From assembly GCF_020283565.1 (NCBI RefSeq), contig NC_060060.1:49960015-50024014 (forward strand): a DNA stretch of 64,000 nucleotides, in the 5' to 3' direction. The translations under genes were made by a program, and so were the position numbers. The notes beneath the pieces were generated by a model. It worked only from the letters and a program-made list of their open reading frames with translations. It did not search any database and was not told where the DNA came from. Each line of letters opens with the position of its first letter. Within the stretch, counting starts at the first letter, position 1. This document shows positions 1-11,607 of this stretch, in pieces. The DNA comes from Trifolium pratense (taxonomy: Eukaryota > Streptophyta > Magnoliopsida > Fabales > Fabaceae).

Positions 1-1915
1 AGAGAGAACATTCATTTCTCATGTTCTTGTGTTCTTGAGGAAAGAGAGGAGAGCTTGAGGAGCTAGGGCAAGAAGAGAAGCTAGAGATTCGAGATCTTCG
101 TCGTGTTTTCTTCGAATCCAGGTATGAGAGTAGGTTCCATAATCGTGGGTGACCCGAGGAAGGGGAGAATGTCGATTTCTCCTGACCCGAACTTCCTCCA
201 CCCCATTTTCGTTTTAGCTTGGAATGGATTTTCTTGATGGAAATCGTTCCTAAGGTTCTTAATATGTTTAACATGCTTTTAACATGATTAATGAACGAAA
301 ATAATGGTTAAAAACGAGTTTTATAACAGATTAAACTCAAGAACTTTGTGTTCTTGAGAGTTTTGATGAAAAAGTGTCAATCTTTACTTTTTCGATGTTT
401 ATGGTGTAGATCTGAGAAATGGACTGTCCTTTTGTGTTTATCTATGTTTGTTATGTGGGAATACAAACTCTTTTGGGATTTATAACATGAAAAATGAGAT
501 TTTTGGGTGATTTGGTGTAGAAAACGCAAGTTTTGAACTGTCCTGACAGGAGACACTCGCTAGGCCTTCGCTCAGCGAACCTGTGGCGAACAGCTCGCCA
601 TGAGCAGGTGATCCCCTGGTGAGGTTCGCTTAGGCTCGCTAAGCCTTCGCTCAGCGAATAGTTCGCTGAAGCTCGCCAATGCTCGCCATGAGCAGGTGAC
701 TTCCTGGTGAGGTTCGCCATGTCTCGCTGAGCCTTCGCTCAGCGAAGGCCTCTGTGACAACAATTTTTGTTGATGTTTGTAAGTGTAATTAGGCACTTGT
801 AACATGGTTTAATGGTATTCTTACATGATTGTTGATGCATGTTGATGCTTATAATGCTCATTGCTAAAATCGTGTATGAAATATAAATGAAGGATATTAA
901 GGTTTTGTTAAATCTTAATGATGAAGTATGTTGGATAGTGTTCCACATAGTAAAGGAAGAGCTTTATGCTATATAATTGTGAGTGAATTCATGAAAAACA
1001 TATACATGCATTCATGAATTAAATAGGATATTGGATATTCCAATAAAGAAGTATATCGGATTATATTTATCCGATAAAGAAGGATATTAGAGGTGAGATA
1101 CTCTAATAAAGAAGATGGTACCACATGCATTAGAAATGTCTAGGGTGACATTCATGAAGTTGAAGCATTAGAGTTGCATTAGGCTATGTGTGCATTTTAT
1201 GATAAATGATATGTGACACATGTTTGGCTAATTGTGGTATTTGATAATTGATACTTGATAGTTTGGTATTCGATTATGTGTTTGAGAACTTCTAATTGGA
1301 TTATAGATGTGAATATATGTATATGTATATGTATAATTGTGAGACATGCTTATGTTATTGAAGAAGTGTTTAAGTATCAATTTACTTGCACTTGTATTTT
1401 GATTATGTGATCTAACTCTCATGCTTTGTGTTATGTGCTGGACCGTTGGGGGTTCAGATTCTCAGGTTGAGGATCCCGATCAGAGTTAGAGGTTTGCTCG
1501 TGCTCGTGGTATTGCGCTTTTTGGTGAGGAGTTTAGCTTAGACTACTCCTTAGATATATTTTGTATATCTTTTGATGGGTTGTATAAAATTGCTCTGATT
1601 AGGTATTTACCGGGTCGGGTTATTCGATTGGATTGTATTAAGCCCGTGATGGCATATTTAACTTTGCTAATCCTATCTTTTGTTGTAAACATAATATCCT
1701 TTGTTGATATGGCCTAGAGCCTAGGGATATTGTGTGAACAATTATGACTATTGTATGATATGCACTATGTTAATTATTTGTTTTTAATTTCCGCTGTGCT
1801 AGCATGATTTTAATTATGCAGTGGTTTTGTATTATAACATGTGACGCCTGAATTTTCTTAAGTGTTTTATTTATTTATATTTAATAAATTCGTCTTAAGG
1901 GGTTTGGGTGTTACA
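1..1915 (+). mobile_element. Ty3/gypsy LTR (5' end off window)
   Basis: Non-coding AT-rich sequence ends in TGTTACA at 1915. Four bases later comes a primer-binding site, and a gag gene follows. This is the layout of a 5' LTR and leader of a plant Ty3/gypsy element. The TG start is not in the window, so the length is unknown (at least 1.9 kb). A GC-rich word-repeat block lies at 541-746. The rest of the LTR shows no gene; short open frames here are low-complexity noise. Confidence 0.75.
541..746. repeat. GC-rich repeat block with palindromic core
   Basis: The 13-base near-perfect palindrome TTCGCTCAGCGAA occurs at 567-579, 646-658 and 734-746. Between copies are further words such as GCTCGCCATGAGCAGGTGA and CCTGGTGAGGTTCGC, each present twice. 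Spacing is about 79 and 88 bases. The block is strikingly GC-rich within an AT-rich LTR. Confidence 0.7.
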
Positions 1916-1919
1916 ATAG

Positions 1920-1931
1920 TGGTATCAGAGC
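1920..1931 (+). promoter_or_regulatory. Primer-binding site (initiator tRNA-Met type)
   Basis: TGGTATCAGAGC begins four bases after the LTR terminus. It is the usual plant LTR-retrotransposon primer site, complementary to the 3' end of initiator tRNA-Met. It fixes the LTR/internal boundary and the plus orientation. Confidence 0.85.
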
Positions 1932-2052
1932 AAGGTCGGTTCATGTGGAACCAATTAGGATTAGTTGCCCATATATTCAACTTGTGTAGAGATAACACTG
2001 TTGATATTACCTTTCTAAGTCTGTTCTTGGAATTGATTGGTTGTTCAGGATC

Positions 2053-3060
2053 ATGGCGGCAAGGGCTAACAATCAGATGGCAGATGCGATAGCTACTTTG
2101 ACCAACATCGTGGCTAGAGATCATCAACCCGGGAGGGAAGATGAGATGAGGTTAGAGAGGTTCATGAAGCATAATCCGAAGCTTTTCACTGGAGGCTATG
2201 CTCCGGAAGCTGCTGTCAAGTGGATAGAGGAAGTTGAGATTGTCTTTGAGGCTATGAGGTGTACCGAGGAGAGTAAGCTAACCTTGGGTACTTATGTACT
2301 TCGTGAGGAAGCTAACAAGTGGTGGAAGAATGCTAAGCTGAGAATGGAAGTTGGTGGTGTGGTAATCACTTGGGAGATGTTCAAGGGAGAGTTCTTGAGG
2401 AAGTACTTTTCGGCTGATATTAGGAACAAGAAAGTGGTGGAGTTCATGGAGCTCAAGCAAGGGAACTTGTCTGTGGCGGAGTATTCCGTGATGTTTGAGG
2501 AGCTATGTGCGTTTAGTCTACACTACAACACCGTGGAAGCTGAGAATGACAAGTGTGTCAAGTTTGAAAGTGGGTTGCGCCCGGACATCAAGCATCTTAT
2601 CGGATTTTCTCAAATCCGAGACTTTGCAACTTTGGTGGATAAGTGTCGTATCTGTGATGATGATGGAAAGGCCAAGACTAACTACTACAAGGCCATGAGT
2701 GACAAAAGAGGAAAAGGTCAAGACCGTGGGAAGCCTTATGGTGACAAGGGGAAGAAAGTTGTTGAGACTAGTGGTGGAAAGAAGAGAGGTGGTGGACAAT
2801 GCTACAAGTGTGGTGAGATGGGTCATAAGTCTTATGAGTGCCCAAAGAAGGTGGACAAGTGTTTCAATTGTGGGAGGTTGGGACACAAGTCGGATGTTTG
2901 TCAAGTGAAGGTGACTTGTTTCAATTGTGGTGAAGAAGGTCACAAGAGTCCTATGTGCAAGAAGCCGAAGAAGACTATGGGAAAAGTGTTTGCTTTGAGT
3001 GGAGATGATGCGGATCAAGGGGATAATCTCATTAGAGGTATATATGTGTTTCATCTATAA
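2053..3060 (+). CDS. Ty3/gypsy gag polyprotein
   Basis: Open frame of 335 codons; the first ATG is at 2053 (the frame is open a little further upstream). Residues about 40-200 have the retrotransposon gag fold signature, with the conserved WW pair in the ANKWWKNAK stretch. A basic linker follows, then three closely spaced CCHC zinc knuckles (CYKCGEMGHKSYEC, CFNCGRLGHKSDVC, CFNCGEEGHKSPMC) near residues 250-310. The knuckles bind element RNA during particle assembly. In intact relatives gag continues in frame into protease. Here it stops at 3060 and protease lies in another frame, so an indel has separated them. The element ends shortly after and is non-autonomous. Confidence 0.88.
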   Translation: MAARANNQMADAIATLTNIVARDHQPGREDEMRLERFMKHNPKLFTGGYAPEAAVKWIEEVEIVFEAMRCTEESKLTLGTYVLREEANKWWKNAKLRMEVGGVVITWEMFKGEFLRKYFSADIRNKKVVEFMELKQGNLSVAEYSVMFEELCAFSLHYNTVEAENDKCVKFESGLRPDIKHLIGFSQIRDFATLVDKCRICDDDGKAKTNYYKAMSDKRGKGQDRGKPYGDKGKKVVETSGGKKRGGGQCYKCGEMGHKSYECPKKVDKCFNCGRLGHKSDVCQVKVTCFNCGEEGHKSPMCKKPKKTMGKVFALSGDDADQGDNLIRGIYVFHL

Positions 3061-3285
3061 CACTCCTTTAATTGCGATTATTGATACGGGAGCAACACAT
3101 TCTTTTATATCTGTTGATTGCATGAAGCGTCTTAGTATACCTGTGTCTGAAATGTCTGGTCGTATGGAAATAGAAACTCCTGCTAATGGTTCTGTAACTG
3201 CCCGTCTCGTATGTCGTGACTGTCCCGTAACCGTGTTTGGTAGACACTTTGGTATGGATCTAGAGAAGAAGTGGCATGACACTTA
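3050..3285 (+). pseudogene. Ty3/gypsy aspartic protease fragment
   Basis: A frame overlapping the gag end encodes TPLIAIIDTGATHSFISVD, the retroviral-type aspartic protease active-site motif (DTGATHSFI), followed by about 60 residues typical of the clan. It is frameshifted relative to gag. Homology is lost after the FGMDL motif near 3262, and no reverse transcriptase follows. This is a truncated remnant. Confidence 0.8.
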
Positions 3286-3819
3286 AATTTCATAGAAGGA
3301 AGTAAACTGTTATGCTATTTTATACGTAATTTTCATAAAATGAGATCACGTGATAAAAAAAGTATGTATGTATGTATGCATGCCTCCAACTCTTATTAAA
3401 AATAAAATAATGGATATATCAAAAATAAAAAGCAAAGTGACATGTGACTATACAATTACAACTTATATAAAGAAAACTAAGATCTTATACCATCATACTA
3501 TTAAACTAAAATATGATGTATCCTTTCAAATTTATAAAATATTATAAGAGATCTATTACATTAAAATATAAACAAAATTACGATATAAATCAATAAAAAA
3601 TCTCATATTTCTAAACAACCTATTTTTAATTTTTATACATATACTAATATTAAACATAATCATTTTTTTATAAATATAGAAATATAATCATATTTTAAGT
3701 TAGTATCTATCTTTTAACTATATGTGATTATACTTATCACAATTATTATTTTTCATTTATAAAAATATTTTAATTATATATTTTAACCAAACCCGTGCAA
3801 CGCACGGGTTTATCCCTAG
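3262..3819 (+). mobile_element. Helitron 3' terminus and probable non-autonomous body
   Basis: At 3790-3810 a 9-bp-stem, 3-nt-loop hairpin (AACCCGTGC-AAC-GCACGGGTT) is followed 5 bases later by CTAG at 3816-3819 and then T. A hairpin just upstream of CTRR, with insertion next to T, is the Helitron 3' signature. The 5' end (TC after A) cannot be placed firmly; gypsy homology breaks at about 3262 (A followed by TCTAGAG), which would fit. The body is AT-rich and non-coding. The 3' end is fairly sure, the start is not. Confidence 0.6.
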
Positions 3820-4204
3820 TGCAAGTAATTAAGGGAATTGAGTTAGGAAAAGGGGAGAAGAAAGAAAATGCAAAAATCGATAAATAAATTTGGACTAACT
3901 TTAATTCAAATTTAATCATCGATTTTCTTATTTTTCTTTTCTTCCCTCTTTTTTTCCATCCAACCAAACACACCATTAGAGAAGAGTATTATGGATTCGA
4001 CCTCGAGCTCAAACATATCAAATGTTTCCTTAAAAACCCAAACTATATCTTCACTATTTATTTTATGAATTTACGGTCTTCAGAACTAAATAATACAAGA
4101 TAATTTGTGTTACTAACTAGAAATGTTATTTAATAATGGGCAACAAAAGTCTACCCGTAGGAAGAACTCTAATTAAGAAGACATTTCATTGTTTTATTTA
4201 ATTA
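3820..4204. other. Spacer with imperfect inverted repeat
   Basis: No gene. Roughly 3834-3985 forms an imperfect inverted repeat: a purine-rich left side with GGAGAAGAAAGAAAATG, and a pyrimidine-rich right side ending in CCAACCAAACACACCATT. This resembles a decayed PIF/Tourist-like MITE, but no target duplication is clear. 3985-4204 shows nothing recognisable. Confidence 0.35.
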
Positions 4205-4433
4205 TGTTAGTGTTGATTAGCTTGAGGTTAGGCTCAGCAGGCTCATGGCGTGCCAATGAGCAAGGATGCGCGCGCGCAAGGCAAGCAGGCTTGGCCTGGC
4301 TTGGTCTGGCTTGGCCTGAGGTTACTTAGTTAGCAAGTTAAGCACTTGTATGTGTGTGTGCTTACTTGTATGTCTTGTACTCCTATATAAGGACATGTTA
4401 TGAGATGAATAAACTAGAGAATACCATTTTGGA
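4205..4433 (+). repeat. 5' LTR of the copia element (minimum extent)
   Basis: Starts TGTTAGTGTTGATTAGC and matches 15201-15407 up to ACCATTTTGGA. A TATA box (CCTATATAAGG) lies near 4382, with transcription expected shortly downstream. The copies differ mainly in a GC-rich word repeat (GGCTTGGCCTGGCTTGG), longer here. The LTR may extend to about 4476, because the 3' copy is cut by a CACTA element. No standard primer-binding site was recognised downstream. Confidence 0.85.
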
Positions 4434-4548
4434 GACCTAAAGATCTAGTTTTGCAAAAACAGAAAAAGTTAGTTACAACGGTGTAACCGTTTTCTTTCTC
4501 TTCTCTTTTCTTTCTTCCTCCAACGTGAAGCTTCACCAAGCTTCATCA

Positions 4549-4980
4549 ATGGCGGATTCTACCACACCATTTCATCAATCTATTCCAAAGTTCGAAGGAT
4601 TCTATGATCATTGGGCTGAGCTCATGGAAAACCTGTTGCGATTGAAGGAATTTTGGAGCTTGATTGAACATGGTGTATTCGTTGCTCCTGCAAATGCAAC
4701 GCAAGAACAGATACGTGCTGCAGAGGAAAGTAAGTTGAAAGATCTCAAAGTCAAGAACTATTTGTTTCAATCCATTGATAGAGCAATTCTTGATCGAAGC
4801 ACATCAAAGAGTATTTGGGAATCTATGAGACAAAAATATCAAGGTTCAACAAGGGTGAAACGTGCTCAATTGCAATATTTGAGGCGTGAATTTGACCTAT
4901 TGTTGATGCAAGAAGATGAATCAGTAGATGACTACTTTTGAAGAACTCTTGCAATTGCTACCAAGATGACAGCACAAGGT
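4549..4980 (+). pseudogene. Ty1/copia gag, N-terminal part
   Basis: ATG at 4549 (MADSTTPFH) opens the copia gag, UBN2/retrotran_gag_2 family. It shows the FEGFYDHWAELMENLLR motif and the typical KSIWESMRQKYQGS segment. An in-frame TGA at 4939-4941 ends the frame after DDYF. Beyond it the same frame encodes gag residues up to the AAGGT target site at 4980, where the foldback element interrupts. The remainder resumes at 9532. Confidence 0.85.
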
Positions 4981-5427
4981 TGTCATACCCCAAATTTTGC
5001 CTGTCTTTTACTATCATATGGATTGTTTTTCGCATTTATTTTCAAATATGTGAATTAGTTAATTTGGTAGTAAAAAGAGTGTTCAAAGAGTTTCAAGCGC
5101 GAGGTTGTGTGTTCGAGTCTCAGCAACAACACAACATGCAGTGGAATCCACATTTCAATCCCTCCTTGATTCAACCTTCTTCAATTCCCTTCCAAATTTT
5201 CATCAAACAAAATAAAGGGAAATAAATGGCTGTCTTTACCTTTTTTGATCAATCCTCTGAGCATAAATTCAAGGCAAAATCACAAGCAAAGTTAGAGGTA
5301 GGAAAACAGAAAGCAAAAAGAGAGCAAAATTCAAGGCGGCAGCAGCAGCAAAAATCACAAAAAAACACAACGCAGCAGCGCTGCTCTTTCCTCATCCCAC
5401 AAACTCCATTTTCCTTCAAACCACTAC

Positions 5428-6295
5428 CACTACAAAAAATATGTTGACTTACGACACATGAATTCTGGCAGTTTAGAAGAACCGTCGCCGCTATGTTAAT
5501 ATTTGAAACCTTGCGGCCGTTCAAAAGCAACCGTCGAGAAGTCGACAAACCCGCGCTATTTCACTTCTTCCCTCTTTTTTCAGAATTTCTTCAATCCCAA
5601 AACCTTCGAGCTTCAATCTCTAAATCAGATTCATTTTCAAGCTTCTTCAATCCCTAAACCCTAAAAAAATCTGCGATATTCTTACTCATTAGCTTCAATC
5701 CTAAATCTGTGATTCTCACTCACAAGCTCCAATCCCTAAATTTCTCAAGCTACGTTCAGGTTCAACATTCAGGCTTCGTTCGAATCCCTAAATCACTCAA
5801 CCTCTCAAGCTTCGTTGAACCTCTCAAGCTTCGCTGAACCTTCAATCTTCATTCAACTTCGTTCAGCTTCGTTTAACATTCAAATTCATATTCAATCTTC
5901 AAAATCCAGGTTCAATTTTACTTCAGATTCAATATTCCTTGAAATTGAGGTTCACTTGAATATATGATTTGCTTAATTTTGCTTCAGATTCAATATTGCT
6001 TAATTTTGCTTCAGGTTCACTTGAAGCCCCTTTACATAGCTCATTGTATGAATAATTAAGCTTCAGATTTTTAAAGTCAATTGAGGTGTTTAACCTTCTG
6101 ATATGTGGTTTATTTAGCTTGTCATTACTTTGTAATTTTGAAGGATGTGATTTAGAATAAGTTGAGATCAGTATGGTAGCTTTATTGTTGAAAGCTCATA
6201 GCAATGCCATCCTTGATAACACTCTAAAAGGCTCTGTTTGGCGAATTTTTTTGGAATGTTAGGCTCTAATGTAACACAGGGTTTTATGTACCTAT
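5428..6295 (+). mobile_element. CACTA transposon 5' terminal fragment
   Basis: CACTACAAAAAATATG at 5428 is a CACTA (En/Spm) terminus and sits where the left foldback arm loses homology. The next ~130 bases carry repeated CCGTCG/GGCCGTTC words, as expected of subterminal transposase-binding repeats. After that comes CT-rich leader-like DNA with many TTCAAGCTTC words and AAACCCTAAA. No opposite terminus (TTTTTTGTAGTG) was found, so this is a fragment. Confidence 0.6.
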
Positions 6296-8105
6296 TGTCG
6301 TACCCTAAATTTTGCCCACTCTTTTGTCATATAAAGTTTTGTTACATTTTTTTCTTTCAAATGTGTCATTTAGCTTGTATGGTGATGAGGAAAGTGTGTA
6401 AGGTATTTTGAGTGCAAGGTCTTGGGATCAAATCCCATATTTTACATCTTTTTATTTTATTTTCTTTTATTATTATTATTGTTATTAGTAGCAAAGTTAA
6501 ACAAAAAGCAGAACACGCACACAACACAGCTAGCAGCGCCAATTCCTCTCCTTTTTCAAGCTTGCAGTTTTAATTTTTTTTCCAATTCAAACAAAACAAA
6601 TCAAACTCCAAATGGAAAGTTCATCATTCATTCATAAATTGCATTCAACTCATAAGATTCCACTCCAAAATTAATCAATCACAATAAATGCTAACTCTAA
6701 TCCCTCTGGCTATAAATCACAAAGCAATTCTTCACAATAGGGGGGAGGAGGAGAGAGAACAAAAATCATAGCCAAAAAATAGAGAGAGTAGCAGTAGCAG
6801 TGCTGCGTAAACAGAGGAAGCGGAAGAGATTTCGCCGCGGCTGTCGGGTTCAACGATACAACCATCTCACATCGCCGTCGCCACAAACAAATCACCACCG
6901 CACCACCCAGCCACCGCGCTCAGCCTCTCTGTCGCCGTCAACGCCTCCGTCTCTCTCGGTTCAACATCCTTTGCCGCCGGTATCCATTCATCCTTCTTTT
7001 TCACATTATTTTCCTTCCATGATTTTGTATTGATTTGAAAATAGAGGTTTTGTATTGATTATTGTTAGTTTAATTAAAAAAGAACTTGATTTGGGAATTT
7101 GAAAGTTAGAAGAAGAGAGAACCGAGAGAGAACTGAGAAAGAGAGAGAGACCGAGAGAGAAGTTGAGGAAGAAAGAGAAAGATTTGTGAAAATTGGGAAA
7201 AATCAGTTGGCTTGTATTTATACAGGCCATAATCCCGTGCTCGCGCGCGTACCGTAGCCTATCGTTCCTGCGCCACTGATTCCCATCAAGTGGCCATCAT
7301 TGCTTCTAATCATTATCTCATCTTGATCTGTCTGATCAATCCGACGGAGGATCTGTCTGAAACCCCGTTTACCATCTGCACCCCCTATGAATAGTAGTAA
7401 TTTGCTTTATTTTATTTAATTCAAACTCAAAATAAAAATAGATATAAAATAATAAAAATATAATAAAAATAATAAACGAATGAAAAAGGAGTGGACTGCT
7501 GTTTGACTTTCTCACTTCCCGATTATTTGGATTCCTGCCTCTGGCCTGCAGTTCGGATGATTATCATTTGAAATAAAAAGATAAAAATAAAATCAACTCA
7601 ACACATCAAATCCCTTTTTGCGCCCATGCGCACTAATTTTATTTTCTCAAAAAACGGGTATCATCGTTCAAGTGCGAGTCCGTCTTCTCAATCAAACATT
7701 TTTTGCCCAAGCGCGGCCTAAAATATTTTCATAGATAAAATCAACCAACCAACAATCATTTTCTACAAAGAACTGCGTGTAGCTTTGATTTCTCCATTGC
7801 ACCCGGGGATACGTAGGAGCAAGATTCAACATTTTGTCAAGCACACTAATAAAAAAACTAATTTTTTTCCCTTCTTGTAAATAACTCTGATAATTAATCA
7901 AAAGCAAGCAAATAAATTGAAACACTCTTTTTAACCCTAAAATTAATGAGAAGGTTCCCGTTGAGTACAACGGATGTGAGGGGTGCTAATACCTTCCCCT
8001 CACATAATCGACTCCCGAACCTGGAAATGGTTGCGACGACCATTTTTCCATTCTTTCAAGGTTTTATCGATATTTTCCTTTTCCTTTAGGAATAAATAAG
8101 GTTTT
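6296..8105 (+). mobile_element. Ogre-like LTR copy, forward, 3' truncated
   Basis: Starts TGTCGTACCCTAAATTTTG, a variant of the family start. It carries a TATAAAT box near 6711. Its last ~500 bases correspond to the reverse complement of 12840-13400, including CCGTTGAGTACAACGGATG and ACTCCCGAACC. It breaks at about 8105, shortly before the expected LTR end, and joins 8106-9531, which runs in the opposite direction. No genes. Confidence 0.65.
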
Positions 8106-9531
8106 TTTACTATTTTTATGGAATACGAACAACCAGTCGACAAAGCGTTTCGCTAAGCCTCCGATCATTCGAGAAACAAACGGATGTACATCCGCCCACC
8201 CCCTTTTAATCCAAATTTATTTTTTGGAAATAACGGTATTTTACTCTAATGGATCTCATAAAAATAATACTTATTATTAGTATTTTCTTAATTGTCTTTT
8301 GTTATTATTAGCATATTTAAGGGTGTGAATCACATAGGCTTAGAGCCGTTAACAAAAAGCCCCAATTTAACATAAAATAAAATAAATATACAACACAATA
8401 AATAAATAAAATAAGTAGATAAACAATAACAAAGGAAGAGAAAGCGTATCAGGAGTTTGAAGAAATAGGATCGCGATTGCCTTACCTCCTTTCGTTCCCA
8501 CTCGCTCTCGTTCTCACTCTTTTCTATCGTTATTAGTCGTCCTCTTATTCTCGCCGACGTGGCTCGGTGTTGGTCACGGTTCTGCGGTGAGTATGTGGTT
8601 GAGTGCGGTGACGACGGCGATGCGGTGGTAGTCCTACGGTGATTGATTCTGAAACAGCGGCGGAGATATTTCTTATGCTCTTTATCGTCCTGTGACCTAT
8701 TCTTCTCTTTCCTTGTTGTCCCTTCTTTAATTTCTGTTCTGGTTTGTTGATGGTTTTGATGGTGGTTGTCGGCAGTAGCAATGGTTTGGATATAAGAAAA
8801 CGGTGGCGGTTGTTGCCGTTGCTACAATGATGGAGAGTGTTGTTGGTGTTGGGAGGTTGTGATGATTTATGTGGTGGAGTTGGTTTGAATGTGGTGGTTA
8901 TGAGAAGGTTGTTAATGGTGGTAGTGGTTTGAAGGAAAATGGAGTTTGTGGGATGAGGAAAGAGCAGCGCTGCTGCGTTGTGTTTTTTTGTGATTTTTGC
9001 TGCCGCCGCCTTGAATTTTGCTCTCTTTTTGCGTTCTGTTTTCCTACCTCTCACTTTGCTTGTGATTTTGCCTTGAATTTATGCTCAGAGGATTGATCAA
9101 AAAAGGTAAAGACAACCATTTATTTCCCTTTATTTTGTTTGATGAAAATTTGGAAGGGAATTGAAGAAGGTTGAATCAAGGAGGGATTGAAATGTGGATT
9201 CCACTGCATGTTGTGTTGTTGCTGACTATGTGTTGTTATTGTTGCCTTTTATTTCTTTTTTTGTTTGATTTTTGTTACTAATAATAACAATAATGATAAA
9301 TAAACACTAAACATATTTTTGGATTTTTTCAAGAAAGTTACTAATAAAAAACTTAAACAAGATGAAATATTTATAAAAAAAGATATTAGTGGGACTCGAA
9401 CACACAACCTCGCGCTTGAAACTCTTTGAACACTCTTTTTACTACCAAATTGACTAATTCACATATTTGAAAATAAATGCGAAAAACAATCCATATGATA
9501 GTAAAAGACAGGCAAAATTTGGGGTATGACA
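8106..9531 (-). mobile_element. Ogre-like LTR copy, reverse, truncated
   Basis: Read on the minus strand from 9531 this is the 5' part of the same LTR family (TGTCATACCCC start). Its outer ~600 bases mirror 4981-5427. It stops mid-LTR at 8106, tail to tail with the preceding copy. A minus-strand open frame here is rich in T/P/H/R and is judged non-genic. Confidence 0.65.
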
Positions 9532-10400
9532 AAGGTGAAACATTGTCTCAGGCCACTATTGTTGAAAAGATCACAAGATCCATGACTCAGAGGTTTGAAT
9601 ATGTTATCTGCTCAATTGAAGAATCAAGAAACATTACTGCAATGTCTATTGATGAGTTGCAGAGCAGCCTTCTTGTACATGAAGGAAGAATGAAGAGGCA
9701 CATAGCTAAAGATGAAGAGCAAGCTCTGAAGGCTTCCAATCTTGGCAGGGGTAGCAACAATTCAAACAACACCTGAGGGAGAGGACGTGGTTCTAGGGGG
9801 CGTGGAAGAGGTAGATCCAATCCAATCTCTAAAGAATTTGTTGAATGCTATAAATGTCATAAGCTGGGACACTATCAGAGTGAATGTCCATCTTGGGAAG
9901 AAGGTGCAAACTATGCTGAATTCAATGAACATGAAGAACTCTTGATGATGGCTCAAGAAGCAACAGTTCACACACGTGATCAGGTTTGATTCTTAGATTC
10001 TGGCTGTAGTAATCACATGATAGGCAACAAAGAATGGTTATTTGATTTTGATTCCAGTTTTAGAGAAACAATGAAACTTGGTGATAACTCCATTATGTCT
10101 GTCATGAGAAAGGGAAATCTTAAGCTGCATTTAGAGGGGAAGATAAGTGTGATTAGTGATGTGTATTATCTTCCAAATCTTAAGAACAATCTGCTTAGTA
10201 TTGGCCAATTACAACAGAAGAATCTTACTATAGTGTTTAGCAAGAACACCTGCAAGATATTTCATGAAGAAAAAGGGTTGATCATTTCAACTCCTATGAC
10301 AGCCAATAGAATGTATGTTTTGCTTGCACCAGTTATGATGCCTCGGTGTCTTGTAGCAAAACATGAGGATATAGAACATATATGGCCATCTTAATTTCAA
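9532..10400 (+). pseudogene. Ty1/copia gag C-terminus, zinc knuckle and protease
   Basis: Gag homology resumes immediately after the duplicated AAGGT. It includes an RGRG-rich stretch and a CCHC knuckle (CYKCHKLGHYQSEC, about 9846-9887). Protease follows with the copia active site FLDSGCSNHM near 9991-10020. In-frame TGA codons lie at 9774 and 9987, both where an Arg or Trp codon is expected. At about 10378 a small deletion shifts the frame at the start of the GAG-pre-integrase segment. The copia core protease is otherwise recognisable. Confidence 0.85.
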
Positions 10401-11607
10401 AGGTTTGGTGACTCTTGCAAAGAGAACAATGGTGAAAGGCTTGCCTATATTGAAAGATTCAGCAGAATTGTGTCCTGATTGTGTGATTAGCAAGCATCAC
10501 AGAGATTCTATTCCTAAAACAGCATCATGGAGAGCCTTAAGCAAGTTAGAATTGATTCACTCTGATATACGTGGCCCAATCAATCCATCTTCCAATGGAG
10601 GCTGCGGATACTTCATAACCTTCACAGATGATTTCAGCAGAAAGACTTGGACCTATCCATTGAAAGATAAGTCCAGTGCTTTTGAAGTTTTCAGAAAATT
10701 CAAAGCATTAGTGGAGAAGGAATCTAATCACCAGATCAAATGTCTTAGAATTGATAGAGGTGGAGAGTTCACCTCAAGCCAATTCAATGATTTTTGTAGT
10801 GAACATGGAATCAAAAGACAATTGACTGCAGCATATACTCCTCAGCAAAATGGAGTGTCAGAAAGAAAGAATAGAACCTTGATGAATATGGTGAGAAGTA
10901 TGATGTCAGGGATGAATGTACCAAAGAGGTTTTGGCCAGAAGCTGTAGTCTGGGCCACACATGTCATCAATAGAAGCCCAACATTGTCTGTGAAAGATAG
11001 AACACCTGAAGAAGCATGGAGTGAAATGAAGCCTTCAGTAGCTCATTTCAAGATATTTGGTTGCATAGCACATGTACCTGATGTTCATAGAAAAAAGCTA
11101 GATCCTAAAAGTGTCAAGTGTGTTCACTTAGGAGTTAGTGAGGAATCAAAGGCCTACAAGCTCTATGATCCTATTCAAAAGAAGATAATCATTAGCAGAG
11201 ATGTTGTTTTTGATGAGAAACAAGGATGGAAATGGAATGAAACAAGTGAAAAAAAGGAAGTTGAGTTAATAGACAATGATGCTGAAGATTCAGTACAAGC
11301 TGAACCTGCTGAAGTTGATCCAGTCATCACTGAACCAGCAGTTCAAAGTGATAGTGACATGGATACTACTAGTGAAGAAAACTATGATAACTCAGAGGAT
11401 GGTATAGGGCAACGAGCCAGAAGACCTCCAGGCTGGATGAGAGATTATGTGATTGGTTCTGAATTACAAGAGGAGGAACAGTTGCAAAATCTAGCAGTTT
11501 TTAGTAATAATGAAGATCCAACTTGCTTTGAAGAAGCAGTGAAATTGGCTGTGTGGAGAGAAGCAATGGATCAAGAGATAAAGTCTATTGAGAAAAATAG
11601 AACCTGA
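10384..11607 (+). pseudogene. Ty1/copia integrase
   Basis: Encodes the zinc-binding GAG-pre-integrase end (YGHLNFKGL, then CPDCVISKHHR) and the catalytic core. The D,D-35-E residues are in SDIRGPINP, IDRGGEFTS and TPQQNGVSERKNR. A copia linker follows (GCIAHVPDVHRKKLDPKS). The integrase joins element cDNA to the genome. The frame is open to a TGA at 11605, where Trp is expected; the reverse-transcriptase frame continues directly. Confidence 0.9.

Larger units (their letters stand above)
4981..9531. mobile_element. Foldback composite of LTR-derived sequence with inverted ends
   Basis: The insertion begins TGTCATACCCCAAATTTTGC and ends with the reverse complement, flanked by AAGGT (4976-4980 and 9532-9536). 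The inverted match continues inward for about 450 bases on the left (4981-5427), against about 600 on the right, which carries an extra ~165-base AT-rich stretch. Both ends equal the start of the LTR family seen at 12790-14401, so the insertion has two LTR starts facing outward instead of one start and one end. Inside are a CACTA fragment and a forward LTR copy. No protein gene is present; the glycine/threonine-rich open frame near 8545-9054 is simple-sequence noise. Confidence 0.8.

Noticed and set aside
451..948. Three minus-strand open frames in the gypsy LTR
   Set aside because: Produced by the GC-rich word repeat; they lie in an LTR with no coding role.
8545..9054. 169-codon minus-strand open frame
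   Set aside because: T/P/H/R-rich simple composition within LTR-derived DNA; no domain, and mirrored only partly in the other arm.
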